Shown one piece after another: positions 29,198 through 38,390 of a stretch of DNA of 42,670 nucleotides (positions are counted from its first letter, which is position 1; each line of letters begins with the position of its first letter). Source of the DNA: Candidatus Zixiibacteriota bacterium (GTDB lineage: Bacteria; Electryoneota; B3-LCP); NCBI GenBank assembly GCA_003599535.1, contig QZKQ01000132.1:1-42670 (forward strand), given 5' to 3'. The notes under the pieces were generated by a model. It saw only the letters and a list, made by a program, of their open reading frames with translations, was not told the DNA's origin and ran no database searches. The position numbers were made by a program, and so were the translations under genes.

Positions 29198-30427
29198 TTA
29201 CTTCTTGCCCGCGTCGCCGGTGGCGTGGCCGTGCAGTTTGATTTCCACCTTGGTCTCCAGCCCGGCGTAGTACTCCCGCAGGATGGCCAGTACTTCCGGA
29301 CGGCTGAATTCGGCCGGGATGTCCCCGCCTTCGGACAAGCCCTTGCGCAGCGCCGTGCCCGACAGCAGCAGACGGTCTTCCTTGCCGTGGGGGCAGGTCT
29401 TCATCGAAGCCATGCCGCCGCACTTGTAGCAGAAGAAGGTCCAGTCAATCTTCAGCGGCTGGCATTCCAGGGCGCCCGGCCACAGTTCGTCGAAGATCTT
29501 CTGGGCGTCGAAGGGGCCGTAGTAGTCTCCCACCCCGGCGTGGTCGCGGCCGATGATCATGTAATTGCAGCCGTAGTTCTGCCGGAACAGGGCGTGCAGC
29601 AGGCCCTCCCGGGGGCCGGCGTAGCGCATGTCCAGGGGATAGCCGCCCTGGATGGCGGTGTTCTTGACGAAGTACTTTTCCACCAGCACGTCAATGCACT
29701 TCACCCGCACGTCGGCGGGAATGTCGCCCGGCTTCAGCTTGCCCACCAGCTGATGGATGTAGAGCCCGTCCATCACCTCGATGGCGATCTTGCCCAGGAA
29801 CTCGTGGCTGCGGTGCATGGGGTTGCGAAGCTGCAGGGCGGCGATGTTCTTCCAGCCCTTCTCTTCGAACATTCTCCGGGCTTCGGCCGGACGCTGGTAG
29901 ACGCCGGCGAATTCCTTGGGGAAGGTGGACTCGGACAGGACGTTGACCGGCCCGGCCAAGTTGACCGCCTTCTGCTCCATGACCATCTTGACCCCGGGGT
30001 GATTGGGATCGGTGGTGCGGAACACGTGCTTGCACTCGAATTCTTTGTCAATGGTGTACTTCTCGGTCACCTTCATGGTGCCCATGATCTCGCCGTCTTC
30101 GGCGTTGACCAGGGCCACGTGGGATCCGACCGGAATGCCGTCGGCGACGGCCTGGTCGGCCGACAGGGTGATGGGGATGGGCCAGAACAGGCCGCTGGTC
30201 ATCTTCATGTTGGCGCACACGCCCTTCCAGTCGTCGTGGCCCATGAAGCCGGTCAGGGGGGTGAAGCCGCCGATGCCCAGCATGATCAGGTCGCCCACTT
30301 CGCGCGAGGTCATCATCACCTGCGGCAAAGTCTTGGCCCGGGCCAACTCCGCCTCGCGCTCCTTGCCCTCCAGCAGCAGGATCTTCAACTGGTCTGCGCC
30401 GTGGGGTTTAATTAATTTTGTCGCCAT
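29198..30427 (-). CDS. sat: Sulfate adenylyltransferase (ATP sulfurylase)
   Basis: A 409-residue enzyme activating sulfate with ATP to APS and pyrophosphate. Key motifs are [12 protein letters not shown] (199-210; the QXRNPXH active site) and [16 protein letters not shown] (293-308; the HxGH-type nucleotide site). A C-terminal zinc site is likely at CYKCGG and TCPHG (Cys333, 336, 345 and a histidine), as in dissimilatory homologues. The C-terminal APS-kinase domain of fungal enzymes is absent, as expected. It is placed between qmoB and aprB, 58 and 92 bases apart, so the three steps of sulfate activation and reduction are expressed together. It needs sulfate brought in by transporters like those in the 5.5-23.4 kb region. 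Confidence 0.96.
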   Translation of the reverse strand: MATKLIKPHGADQLKILLLEGKEREAELARAKTLPQVMMTSREVGDLIMLGIGGFTPLTGFMGHDDWKGVCANMKMTSGLFWPIPITLSADQAVADGIPVGSHVALVNAEDGEIMGTMKVTEKYTIDKEFECKHVFRTTDPNHPGVKMVMEQKAVNLAGPVNVLSESTFPKEFAGVYQRPAEARRMFEEKGWKNIAALQLRNPMHRSHEFLGKIAIEVMDGLYIHQLVGKLKPGDIPADVRVKCIDVLVEKYFVKNTAIQGGYPLDMRYAGPREGLLHALFRQNYGCNYMIIGRDHAGVGDYYGPFDAQKIFDELWPGALECQPLKIDWTFFCYKCGGMASMKTCPHGKEDRLLLSGTALRKGLSEGGDIPAEFSRPEVLAILREYYAGLETKVEIKLHGHATGDAGKK

Positions 30428-30485
30428 GTTTGCTTACCTCACTTGATTGGGTGGTGATTGGCTGGCGTTCTTATTCGATTTGTGC

Positions 30486-32723
30486 CTAAAATCCTTTGTA
30501 GGGGTTGGGTCCCACGCTGTCAATGGCTTCCATGAATTGGTCGAAGACCTGCGGGATCTTCTCCCATTCGTTCAGGGCCAGCGTGGTGATCTGCACCCGT
30601 TCCTTTTCCAGTACCAACTGCTTCAGCTTCTCCTGGACGTTCTCCATGCGGCGGTTGGCCAACTCGCTGCCCTTGATGAAGTGGCACTGGTAGTCATCGC
30701 CGTGCTTGCAGCCGATCAGCAGCACTCCGTCAATGCCCGCCGACAGGGCGTCAGCGATCCACACCACGTTCATGGATCCCAAGCAGCGCACCGGGATGAT
30801 GCGCACGAAGGGGTTGAGCTTCATGTGGTGGCGGGCGGCGATGTCCAGCGAGGGCAGGGCGTCGTTCTCGCACATGAAGGCCAGCACTCTCGGCTTCTCT
30901 TCGTCCTCTTCGGGCACCTCGATGGACTTCAGCATGGAGCCGATCATGTGCACCGAGTAGTTCTTGAAGCTGACGATGCGCTCGGGGCAGGCCCCCATGC
31001 AGATGCCGCAGCGGCGGCAGCGGTAGGGGTGCGGCTGCGGAGTGCCCTTGACGTCCTCGTCCAGGGTGCCGAAGGGGCACTCTTCTGTACAACGCTTACA
31101 CTGGGTGCAGCGTTGCAGGAAGAAGTCGGGGTAGCTGATGTCCCCGGCGCGGGGATGCAGGGCCGCCCCTTTGGTCATCAGGTGCAGCGCCTGGACCGCC
31201 TTGACGGCTGCGCCCCAGGCGTCGTTCTCGGCGGAGGCCAGATCCATGGGGGCGCGCACAGCGCCGGCGGCGAAAATGGCGGTACGCTGGGTCTCATAGG
31301 GGAAGCAGATGTAGTGCGAATCGGGGAAGCCGTACTTCAGGGTGGGCAGGTCGGTGCCCTTGCGGTAGTTCAGGTTCAGGATGTGGGCGCCTGCTTCGGC
31401 GGAAGCTCCCGACTTCTGCTCGCTGGTCTCCTTGGATTCCGCCGCGGGCGCACCTTCGGACCCGGCCTCGCCGTTCTCCACCAGGGTGGTGGGCACCATG
31501 CCGGTGGCCAGCACCAGCATATCCGCTTCCACGGTGACGTTTTCCCCGAACAGGGTGTCGCTCAGTTCGATTTCCACCCGGTCGCCGGGCAGCCCGTCCA
31601 CCCGCACTACCTCGCCTTTGGTCAGGAAGACTCCTTCATCTCCCTGCACATGCTGGTAGAAGGCTTCGTACTGGCCCGGGGAACGCAGGTCCTTGTACAG
31701 GATGAAGACCTTGGCCTCGGGATAGCGGCGGCGGACATAGAGCGCCTGCTTCAGGGAGACGCGGCAGCAGACGGCGCTGCAGTAGGGGAGGTGATCCGCA
31801 TCGCGGGACCCGGCGCACTGGATGAAGGCCACGCTCTTGGGGGCCTGGCCGTCGGAGGGCCGCACGATCTCGCGGCCGGCGGCCATCTCTTCCATCTGCA
31901 GGTTGGTCACCACGTTGCGCAGGCGTCCGTACCCCAGCTTGCCCAGCTTCATGGGATCGTAGGGTTTCCAACCGCTGGCCTGGATGATGCTCCCGGCGCG
32001 CAGGGTCTGGCCTTCCCCGGCGCCCTGCAGCTCCACCTGGAATTTACCCGGTTCGCCGTCAATCTTTTTGACGGTGGTGGCGAGGTGCACGGTGATCTTG
32101 GGTTCGCTCTGGACGGCGCGGATCAGCTCCTGGACTCCGGATTCGACCGGTTCCTGATAGGGCGCCGCCTTGGGGAAGACCTGGGAATAGCGGGTGGCCC
32201 AGCCTCCCAACTGCGTTTCCTTTTCGATGATGACCGTCTCGTGACCTGTCGCGACTGTTGCCAACGCTGCGCGCATGCCAGTCACGCCTCCACCGATCAC
32301 GAGGACGGTCTCATCGATGGCCTCCACCAGTGCCTCGGGCGGCTCGCTGTTGCGCACTTTGGCCGCCCCCATGCGCAGATAATCCTCCGCGGCGGCCTGG
32401 GTATCCTCATGCTGGGGTTCCATGACCCAGGCGACGTGCTCGCGCAGGTTGACGCGGTCGGTCAGGACGGCGTCACCAAAGTAAAACTCTTCCGGCTTGG
32501 TGCGCCAGGAACAGCCCGCGACGATGACACGGTTCAGGTTCTCGGCGGCGACGTCCTGGCGGATCATCTCCAGTCCCGGCGCGGCGCACAGCTTTTCGTG
32601 CACCTTGCAGACCGGGATCTTCAGTTCGCCCTGCGCCAGTTTCTGCAAGGCGGCCACGTCCACCGCCTCGCCGATGCCGCATCCGGAACAGATATAGGCT
32701 CCAACTTTGGTTTCTATGGCCAT
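30486..32723 (-). CDS. qmoB: Quinone-interacting oxidoreductase subunit B (HdrA/MvhD-like)
   Basis: A 745-residue flavo-iron-sulfur protein of the QmoABC complex, which carries electrons from menaquinol to AprBA. The N-terminus has CSGCG, then an HdrA-like FAD domain (VLVIGGGVTGMRAALATV; CAGSRDADHLPYCSAVCC). Two 4Fe-4S motifs, CTQCKRCTEECPFG and CRRCGICMGACPE, lead to a C-terminal MvhD-like domain (PVRCLGSMNVVWIADAL, IGCKHGDDYQCHF). A low-complexity insert rich in Glu, Ala and Ser (about residues 405-430) is unusual. Flavin-based bifurcation has been suggested for Qmo in some organisms but cannot be judged here. It starts 4 bases after qmoA, so the two are coupled. Confidence 0.96.
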   Translation of the reverse strand: MAIETKVGAYICSGCGIGEAVDVAALQKLAQGELKIPVCKVHEKLCAAPGLEMIRQDVAAENLNRVIVAGCSWRTKPEEFYFGDAVLTDRVNLREHVAWVMEPQHEDTQAAAEDYLRMGAAKVRNSEPPEALVEAIDETVLVIGGGVTGMRAALATVATGHETVIIEKETQLGGWATRYSQVFPKAAPYQEPVESGVQELIRAVQSEPKITVHLATTVKKIDGEPGKFQVELQGAGEGQTLRAGSIIQASGWKPYDPMKLGKLGYGRLRNVVTNLQMEEMAAGREIVRPSDGQAPKSVAFIQCAGSRDADHLPYCSAVCCRVSLKQALYVRRRYPEAKVFILYKDLRSPGQYEAFYQHVQGDEGVFLTKGEVVRVDGLPGDRVEIELSDTLFGENVTVEADMLVLATGMVPTTLVENGEAGSEGAPAAESKETSEQKSGASAEAGAHILNLNYRKGTDLPTLKYGFPDSHYICFPYETQRTAIFAAGAVRAPMDLASAENDAWGAAVKAVQALHLMTKGAALHPRAGDISYPDFFLQRCTQCKRCTEECPFGTLDEDVKGTPQPHPYRCRRCGICMGACPERIVSFKNYSVHMIGSMLKSIEVPEEDEEKPRVLAFMCENDALPSLDIAARHHMKLNPFVRIIPVRCLGSMNVVWIADALSAGIDGVLLIGCKHGDDYQCHFIKGSELANRRMENVQEKLKQLVLEKERVQITTLALNEWEKIPQVFDQFMEAIDSVGPNPYKGF

Positions 32724-32727
32724 GACG

Positions 32728-33990
32728 TTATCTCCTCTGGGCTAACAGGGCTTGGATGACGGAACCGGTGGCCTGCTGCACACTGGCGGCGACGTCCGCG
32801 GGGCGCGAGGCCACGCCGGCTCCGGTTACACCGGAAGCGGAAGATCCCACGAATCCCCACTCGTCCAGGGGGGTATCCAGGGGGGGACGCTCCTGGGCGG
32901 TATTGGGCACCATGCCGGTGGCCAGGACCGCCATTTCCACCTCCATCTCGGTCACTTTGCCGGTCAGGGTGTTCTCTGCGGCCACGATCAGGTTATGGTT
33001 GGCGGCTTCGCGGATCTCGCCGACCTTACCGCGATGGAAGAAGATCTTGGCGTCCTTCTCCGCCCCGGCGTAGAAGTCTTCCAGCCGGCCCGGGGTGCGC
33101 ACGTCAATGTAGAACAGGTGGATTTCCGCCTCGGGGTACTGTTCCCGCACGTACTGCGCCTGCTTGATGGAGGCGGCGCAGCAGACTCCCGAGCAGTAGG
33201 GGAGGTGGTTGGCGTCGCGGGAACCGGCGCACTGCACGAAGGCGATCTTGCCGATGGCGCCCTGGTCGGAGGGGCGGCGGATCTTGCCCTCCGTGGGGCC
33301 GCCGGCCGACGCCAGCCGCTCCAGCATGACGTTGGTGACGACATTGGGGAACTTGCCGAAGCCCAGGGTGTCCAGCTTATTCGCATCGTAGGGCTGCCAG
33401 CCGGTGGCCCAGATGATCCCCTTGGCCTGGACCGTGACCGTGACCGGCTGCATGGCCAGGTCCACGGCCTCGTACTTGCAGGCGTCGCGACAGGCCTGCA
33501 GGCGCGGATCGCCGGCCAAGGCGGGATCCACCACGTAGAGCGGCGGGAAGGCCATGTCCCGGTAATACACCGCCTTGCGGGTGCTCAGGCCGAAGTTGTA
33601 CTCGTCGGGCACGTCCACGGGGCAGGCCTGGGCGCAGTCGCCGCACGCGGTGCAGTTTTCGTTGACGTAGCGCGGGTGGATGGTCAGGCGCGCCTCGCAG
33701 TTGCCGGGCCCGCCGGACGCCTGATCCACGGTGGTCAGGGTCAGGATTCTGACCTTGTCGTTGCCGCGCAGCCGGCGGTAGTTGATTTCCAGGCCGCACC
33801 AGGGGGGGCACATCTTGGGGAAGTATTGGTTGAACTGCGCCACCCGGCCGCCCAGGAACGGCTCCTTTTCCACCAGCACGACCTCCAGCCCCATCTCGGA
33901 CGCCTCGATGGCAGCGGTCATGCCGGCTATGCCTCCACCGACCACCAGCAGGTCGGCGGTGATCCTGGCGCCATTATCGGGAACGTTCAT
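32728..33990 (-). CDS. qmoA: Quinone-interacting oxidoreductase subunit A (HdrA-like)
   Basis: A 420-residue HdrA-like flavoprotein of the QmoABC complex. It shows a dinucleotide-binding motif (LLVVGGGIAGMTAAIEA), the QmoA/HdrA segment FLGGRVAQFNQYFPKMCPPWC, one 4Fe-4S motif CTACGDCAQAC (113-123) and CAGSRDANHLPYCSGVCC. The last region, GWQPYDANKLDTLGFG, is shared with QmoB, reflecting common ancestry. It works at the cytoplasmic face with QmoB and the membrane subunit QmoC. Here qmoC precedes qmoA, the reverse of the usual qmoABC order; the 58-base gap between them has no clear promoter. Confidence 0.96.
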   Translation of the reverse strand: MNVPDNGARITADLLVVGGGIAGMTAAIEASEMGLEVVLVEKEPFLGGRVAQFNQYFPKMCPPWCGLEINYRRLRGNDKVRILTLTTVDQASGGPGNCEARLTIHPRYVNENCTACGDCAQACPVDVPDEYNFGLSTRKAVYYRDMAFPPLYVVDPALAGDPRLQACRDACKYEAVDLAMQPVTVTVQAKGIIWATGWQPYDANKLDTLGFGKFPNVVTNVMLERLASAGGPTEGKIRRPSDQGAIGKIAFVQCAGSRDANHLPYCSGVCCAASIKQAQYVREQYPEAEIHLFYIDVRTPGRLEDFYAGAEKDAKIFFHRGKVGEIREAANHNLIVAAENTLTGKVTEMEVEMAVLATGMVPNTAQERPPLDTPLDEWGFVGSSASGVTGAGVASRPADVAASVQQATGSVIQALLAQRR

Positions 33991-34048
33991 AATCGCTTCG
34001 ACTCCCTATCTATTCGGTATCACGACGTATCTGGCCGGCAGCCCCGAC

Positions 34049-35248
34049 TCAGGCGGCCGCGGGTTTGGACTGCGGCGCCACCGGGGCGGCGGAGGCGGCC
34101 TGGGAGACCAGCTCCCGGCCGCTGCTGCGGGCATACACCAGCGCCAGGGTGCGGTAGAACATGTGCGCGAACTTGGAATAGGGCGCATACCACAGCAGGA
34201 AGAAGACCAGCACCAGGTGCAGGTAGTAATCCAGGTAGGCCACCACCGGGATTTCGGCCAGGCGCAGGGCCCAGGCCAGCATACCGGTCAGCCCCACCAG
34301 GGTGATGGCGATCAGGAAGAGCCAGTCCTGGTAGCCGGAAACGCTGTCGCCGGAAAGCCGGCGGGAGATCAGCATCCCGCCCCCGATCAGCATGGCGAGG
34401 CCGGAGGCCACCCCCAGGATCTTGATGGGGTTGGGCAGGTCAATGGGGCTGTGCAGGAAGAACGGGCTGCCCAGCGTTTCCAGGATAATGGTGAAGAACA
34501 GCGCCAGCCCGGCGGTGATCATGGCCCCGATGAATCCGTAGAAAATCAGCAAATGGCCCAACTGCCGGGGCTTGGATTCGCCGCACTGGCCAAACTTGCT
34601 GTGGGGCAGGATCTCCATCGCCACGCCGGTCATCGCGGCGAGGAAGCCGGGACTTCGCATCCCCGCCGGAGTGTGCGCCTTCATGGCGTTCCAGAAGCGC
34701 ATCAGGCCCACCGCGGCGAAGGCGAAGATCAGCAGGTTGCCGCCGATGAACAGCATTTCCAGCAGCCCGTGGGGGAAGGCGTGGGCGTAGTCCACTTCGC
34801 CGCTGCCGGCGAAGAGGTAGCCGAACTCGCCCTGCGATCCCACCGCCAGCACACCCAGCAGGATCAACGCCGGGATCAGCAACAACAGCGGCAGGGCGGC
34901 GGGGGAAGCCAGCGCCTGGCCCATGAACGAGGGGAAGGCGTAATGCCGAAAGGCCATGCTGCGCACCGCCGCCAGCACGTCGCCGGGCTTGGCCTGGCGG
35001 GGGCAGCGGGTCGAGCAGTCGTTGCACTGATGGCACAGCCAGATATCGGGGTCGCTGAGCAGGGCTTCCTTTAAACCCCACTGGGCCATCGCCATCTCTT
35101 TGCGGGGGAAGGGCCGATCCGGCGGGGCCAGCTTGCAGCTCACCGAACAGGTGGCGCACTGCATGCAGGTCTTCAGGTCCGCGCCACCGGCCTTTTTCAC
35201 CTGGCGGATGAAGTCCAGGTCGGGATCCAAGTGCATCGCACGAGCCAT
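34049..35248 (-). CDS. qmoC: Quinone-interacting oxidoreductase membrane subunit C (HdrC-HdrE-like)
   Basis: A 399-residue protein joining an HdrC-like Fe-S domain to a cytochrome b membrane domain. The 4Fe-4S motifs are CMQCATCSVSC (28-38) and CHQCNDCSTRC (72-82). Six helices from about 110 to 365 include histidines for b hemes (for example DYYLHLVLVFFLLWYAPYSKFAHM). It oxidises menaquinol and passes electrons to QmoAB. A tail of Ala and Pro ends the protein. It is the first gene of the qmoC-qmoA-qmoB-sat-aprB-aprA unit, an order unlike the common sat-aprBA-qmoABC. A GTGAA-N4-TTCAC dyad lies just upstream. Confidence 0.95.
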   Translation of the reverse strand: MARAMHLDPDLDFIRQVKKAGGADLKTCMQCATCSVSCKLAPPDRPFPRKEMAMAQWGLKEALLSDPDIWLCHQCNDCSTRCPRQAKPGDVLAAVRSMAFRHYAFPSFMGQALASPAALPLLLLIPALILLGVLAVGSQGEFGYLFAGSGEVDYAHAFPHGLLEMLFIGGNLLIFAFAAVGLMRFWNAMKAHTPAGMRSPGFLAAMTGVAMEILPHSKFGQCGESKPRQLGHLLIFYGFIGAMITAGLALFFTIILETLGSPFFLHSPIDLPNPIKILGVASGLAMLIGGGMLISRRLSGDSVSGYQDWLFLIAITLVGLTGMLAWALRLAEIPVVAYLDYYLHLVLVFFLLWYAPYSKFAHMFYRTLALVYARSSGRELVSQAASAAPVAPQSKPAAA

Positions 35249-35272
35249 GGGTCTATCGCGTCCTTTATCAGG

Positions 35273-35290
35273 AGGTGAATTATTTCACGT
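35273..35290 (-). promoter_or_regulatory. Rex- or HcpR-like operator upstream of qmoC
   Basis: AGGTGAATTATTTCACGT holds the perfect dyad GTGAA-TTAT-TTCAC, 25-42 bases in front of the qmoC start. The N4 spacing fits Rex (10 of 14 positions of TTGTGAA-N4-TTCACAA). Read as GTGA-N6-TCAC it fits the CRP/FNR family, including HcpR. Both regulators are known to act on sulfate-reduction genes in Desulfovibrio-type bacteria. Confidence 0.5.
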
Positions 35291-35359
35291 GTCGAGATTT
35301 AGAAGTCTCACCGGCGCCGGGCTGGAGCGCCGTTGCTCTGTGTCTGCAACCGCGGCCGG

Positions 35360-37039
35360 TCAACTCGGCGGCATCTCTTCCCAGAAGGCCAGGCCGCCCC
35401 CCATGTAGGTCGCCTCGAGGCCGTGTTCCTTCAGGATGCGCACCGATTCGGCCGCCCGGGGGCCGCGGGCGCAGACCAGGGCGATCCGTTCCCCCGCCGG
35501 AATTTCTTCGATCCGCGCGCGCAGTTGCGTGTAGGGGATGGTCAGCAGCCGGCGGCAGGGAGCAGGGAACGGCTTGGTTTCCCGCTCAGCCGGTTCCCGC
35601 ACGTCAATCACCAGGGACCCGTCGGCGTACTTGAGCAGGTCCTGGGGCGGGAAGGCGTTGACGTTCTCTTCCAACTGGGCCAGGGCGGCGTAGGCCAGGT
35701 AGTGCAGGGGGTCCAGCGGCGCGGCGTAGGGCGGCGCGTAGCCGGGCTCGAAGTCCCGCATCTGGTGCAGGGTCAGGCCGTCGCGAATCATGGTCGAAGC
35801 GGTGTTGATCAGGGTCACGGCCCGCTCCGAACCCAGGGCCTGGGCTCCCAGCAACCGGCCGGAATGGGCATCATAGACCAGGACGGCCCACAGGTCCTGC
35901 GCTTCCGGATAAAAGTGGGCCCGGTCGTGGAACGAGCCCCAGACCAGTTCCCCCTTGAACCCCTCGCGCACGGCGCGGCTGGCGGTCAAGCCCACGGCCG
36001 CCACGGTCGTGTCGAACAGCTTCAGGCAGACCGTGCCCAGCACCGGCCCCAGGGAATCGTCCATGCCGGCGATGACGTCGGCGGCCACCCGGCCCATGCG
36101 CGTGGCCAGGGAGCTTAAAGGCTGGTGGTGGGCCTTGCCGGTCAGGGCGTGGGCCACCTGGGCGCAGTCGCCCACGGCGAAGACGTGGGGCAGGCTGGTG
36201 TGCATGCGCGAATCCACCACGATCCCGCCGGTGGGGCCGATCTGGGCGCCCGCTTCCGCGGCCAGATCCACGCTGGGGCGCACCCCCATGGTCAGCAGCA
36301 CCCGGTCGAACCCGTCGAAGGTGCGGCCCGCGGCGGTGACCTGCAGTTTGCCGTCCTGCGCGGCGAGGCCTTCCAGGCGGTGTTCCAGGTGCAGCTCCAC
36401 GCCGCGGCGGCGCAGGAGGCCCGCCACGACCCGGCCCAAGGCCTGGCCCAAAATATCCTTCAGCACCTGGTTGCGCTCTTCGAACAGCACCACCTCGAGG
36501 CCCCACAGCGCTCGGAACGCCTCGACCATCTCGCAGCCGATAAAGCCTCCCCCGACCACGGCCACGCGGGAGATTTGCCCCCGTTCAGCGGCCTGGCGCA
36601 GGGCGATGGCCTCTTCCGGGCGGGTGAAGGGGGTGACGCCGGGCAGGTCTACGCCAGGGACGCTGGGCAATATGGGCCGGCCGCCGGTGGCGATGATCAA
36701 TTCGTCGTAGTGGAAGGCCAGCATCTCGCCGGAACGCATGTCGCGGGCTTCCACCGTCTGCGCCTGGGGATCCAACCGCAGGGCCCGCACCGCCGGCCGC
36801 ACGGTGATGCCCTTGGCGGCGGCGAAGTATTCCGGAGTCTTCTCCACCTTGTAGGGGGTGGTCAACAACGCCTGGAAGTCCTCGATGTCGCCCGACAGGT
36901 AGTAGGGCAACCCGCAGCCGGCCCAGGAGACGTAGTCGGTGGCTTCCAGGACGGTGACGTTGGCTTTCGGCATCAGCCGCCGCGCGCGGCAGGCGGCCTT
37001 CAGTCCGGCGGCGGAGGCGCCGATGACGAGAAGATCCAT
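35360..37039 (-). CDS. CoA-disulfide reductase-like flavoprotein with C-terminal rhodanese domain
   Basis: A 559-residue protein of the CoADR-Rhd/NADH-dependent persulfide reductase type. The FAD motif is LLVIGASAAGLKAACRAR, the redox-active Cys42 lies in SWAGCGLPYYLSG, the NAD(P)H motif is VAVVGGGFIGCEM, and the second FAD motif is HVFAVGDCAQ. The rhodanese domain (about 460-555) has Cys523 in VCARGPRAAES. Such enzymes reduce CoA-persulfide, polysulfide or CoA disulfide with NAD(P)H, releasing sulfide. It sits between dsrP and qmoC, suggesting a role in handling zero-valent sulfur or thiol persulfides made during sulfite reduction. The start is preceded by heptamer repeats instead of a Shine-Dalgarno sequence. 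Confidence 0.88.
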   Translation of the reverse strand: MDLLVIGASAAGLKAACRARRLMPKANVTVLEATDYVSWAGCGLPYYLSGDIEDFQALLTTPYKVEKTPEYFAAAKGITVRPAVRALRLDPQAQTVEARDMRSGEMLAFHYDELIIATGGRPILPSVPGVDLPGVTPFTRPEEAIALRQAAERGQISRVAVVGGGFIGCEMVEAFRALWGLEVVLFEERNQVLKDILGQALGRVVAGLLRRRGVELHLEHRLEGLAAQDGKLQVTAAGRTFDGFDRVLLTMGVRPSVDLAAEAGAQIGPTGGIVVDSRMHTSLPHVFAVGDCAQVAHALTGKAHHQPLSSLATRMGRVAADVIAGMDDSLGPVLGTVCLKLFDTTVAAVGLTASRAVREGFKGELVWGSFHDRAHFYPEAQDLWAVLVYDAHSGRLLGAQALGSERAVTLINTASTMIRDGLTLHQMRDFEPGYAPPYAAPLDPLHYLAYAALAQLEENVNAFPPQDLLKYADGSLVIDVREPAERETKPFPAPCRRLLTIPYTQLRARIEEIPAGERIALVCARGPRAAESVRILKEHGLEATYMGGGLAFWEEMPPS

Positions 37040-37041
37040 GA

Positions 37042-37069
37042 GTTGGTCGTTGGTCGTTAGTCGTTGGGC
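37042..37069. repeat. Four tandem heptamers in the leader of the CoADR-rhodanese gene
   Basis: GTTGGTC, GTTGGTC, GTTAGTC and GTTGGGC run end to end. On the minus strand (GACCAAC type) they abut the ATG by two bases and occupy the place of the ribosome site. The rest of the 189-base gap (37070-37228) shows no promoter or terminator I trust. Confidence 0.6.
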
Positions 37070-37228
37070 GTCAGGGACAGGGAGGAAACACCGGCCCGAC
37101 GAATCCAGCGGTTCGCCTGTGGGGTCGAATCTCGTTACGGTAAATGCCCCACCTCAGCACCCGCGACAATCTCTGAAGAATTTGGCCCTGCCTGTTTCGA
37201 GGCGCTCTTTGCGTCTTTGCAGTGATTT

Positions 37229-38383
37229 TTACACCAGGCTGCGGCGTACGCCCAGGGCGATCTTGTACAGCAGGGAGACCAGCAGCGCGCCCAGGGCGTA
37301 GATGCCCAGGGTGATGCCGATTTCCGGCAGCGTGGGGAAGTATTCGTTCACCAGACCCATGGTGGACGGCACGAAGCCGGTCACCACCATGCCCATGCCC
37401 TTGTCAATCCAGATGGCCACAAAGACCATGGCGCAGGCCAGGCCCAGCAGCCCTTCTTTGGCCCGGGTCTTGGGGTTGATCAACAGAATCAGGGTCAGCA
37501 CCGCCAGGATCTCGGAGGTCCACATCCAGGGGACCAGCGCCGACTTGCCTTCCAGCCCGAAGAAGAGGTACTCGAAGTGCAGCAGGTGTTCGGGGATGTT
37601 GCTGTAGGCGGCGGTGAAGATCTCCATCAGCACGAAGAAGACATTGACGCTCATGGCGTAGGCGACGATCACCGCCAGCTTCTGGATGGCTTCCTTGCCC
37701 ACGTCGTAGTTGGCCACCCGGCGCAGGATCAGGGCCAGCAGGATCAGCAGGGAGGGGCCGGAGGCGAACGCCGAGGCCAGGAAGCGCGGAGCCAGGATGG
37801 CGGTCATCCAGAAGGGGCGCGCCGCCAAGCCGGCGTAGAGGAACGCCGTGACCGTATGGATGCTGACGGCCCAGGGGATGGAGAGGTAGATCAGCGGTTT
37901 GACCCAGCCCGCCGGAGGCAGCCCCTTGCGCTCGGCCGACAGGGTGGCCCGGCTGATGACCACGTTCAGCACCAGGTAGCCCGACAGGGCGATGGTGTCC
38001 CAGAACATCATGGAATGCAGCGTGGGGTGCAGGAACATGTTCATGATGCGGAAGGGCTGGCCCATGTCCGCGAAGATGAAGAGCATGCACATCAACACCG
38101 CGGAGATGGCCAGGAACTCGCCCAGAATGGCCATCTTGCCGAAGGCCTTGTAGTGGTGCAGGTAGTAGGGCAGCACCACCATGACGGCCGACGCAGCCAC
38201 GCCGACCAGGAAGGTGAACTGGGCGATGTAGAATCCCCAGGTGACGTCGCGGGAGAGGCCCGTGACGGTCAGCCCATTGGCGAACTGGTAGAAATAGAAC
38301 AGCACGCCCATCAGGCCGACGGCCCCCAGGGCGGCCAGCCAGGTCCAGTATTTACGGTCACCGTAGAGCGCCTTTTCCAGCAT
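37229..38383 (-). CDS. dsrP: DsrMKJOP complex membrane subunit DsrP (NrfD/PsrC family)
   Basis: A 384-residue protein with about ten transmembrane helices (for example WTWLAALGAVGLMGVLFYFYQF and SGPSLLILLALIL) typical of the NrfD/PsrC quinone-interacting family. In DsrMKJOP it works with the periplasmic DsrO ferredoxin and DsrJ cytochrome to exchange electrons with the quinone pool. It starts 7 bases after dsrO and is the last gene of dsrMKJOP. No clear terminator follows. Confidence 0.95.
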   Translation of the reverse strand: MLEKALYGDRKYWTWLAALGAVGLMGVLFYFYQFANGLTVTGLSRDVTWGFYIAQFTFLVGVAASAVMVVLPYYLHHYKAFGKMAILGEFLAISAVLMCMLFIFADMGQPFRIMNMFLHPTLHSMMFWDTIALSGYLVLNVVISRATLSAERKGLPPAGWVKPLIYLSIPWAVSIHTVTAFLYAGLAARPFWMTAILAPRFLASAFASGPSLLILLALILRRVANYDVGKEAIQKLAVIVAYAMSVNVFFVLMEIFTAAYSNIPEHLLHFEYLFFGLEGKSALVPWMWTSEILAVLTLILLINPKTRAKEGLLGLACAMVFVAIWIDKGMGMVVTGFVPSTMGLVNEYFPTLPEIGITLGIYALGALLVSLLYKIALGVRRSLV

Positions 38384-38390
38384 GAGGTCC

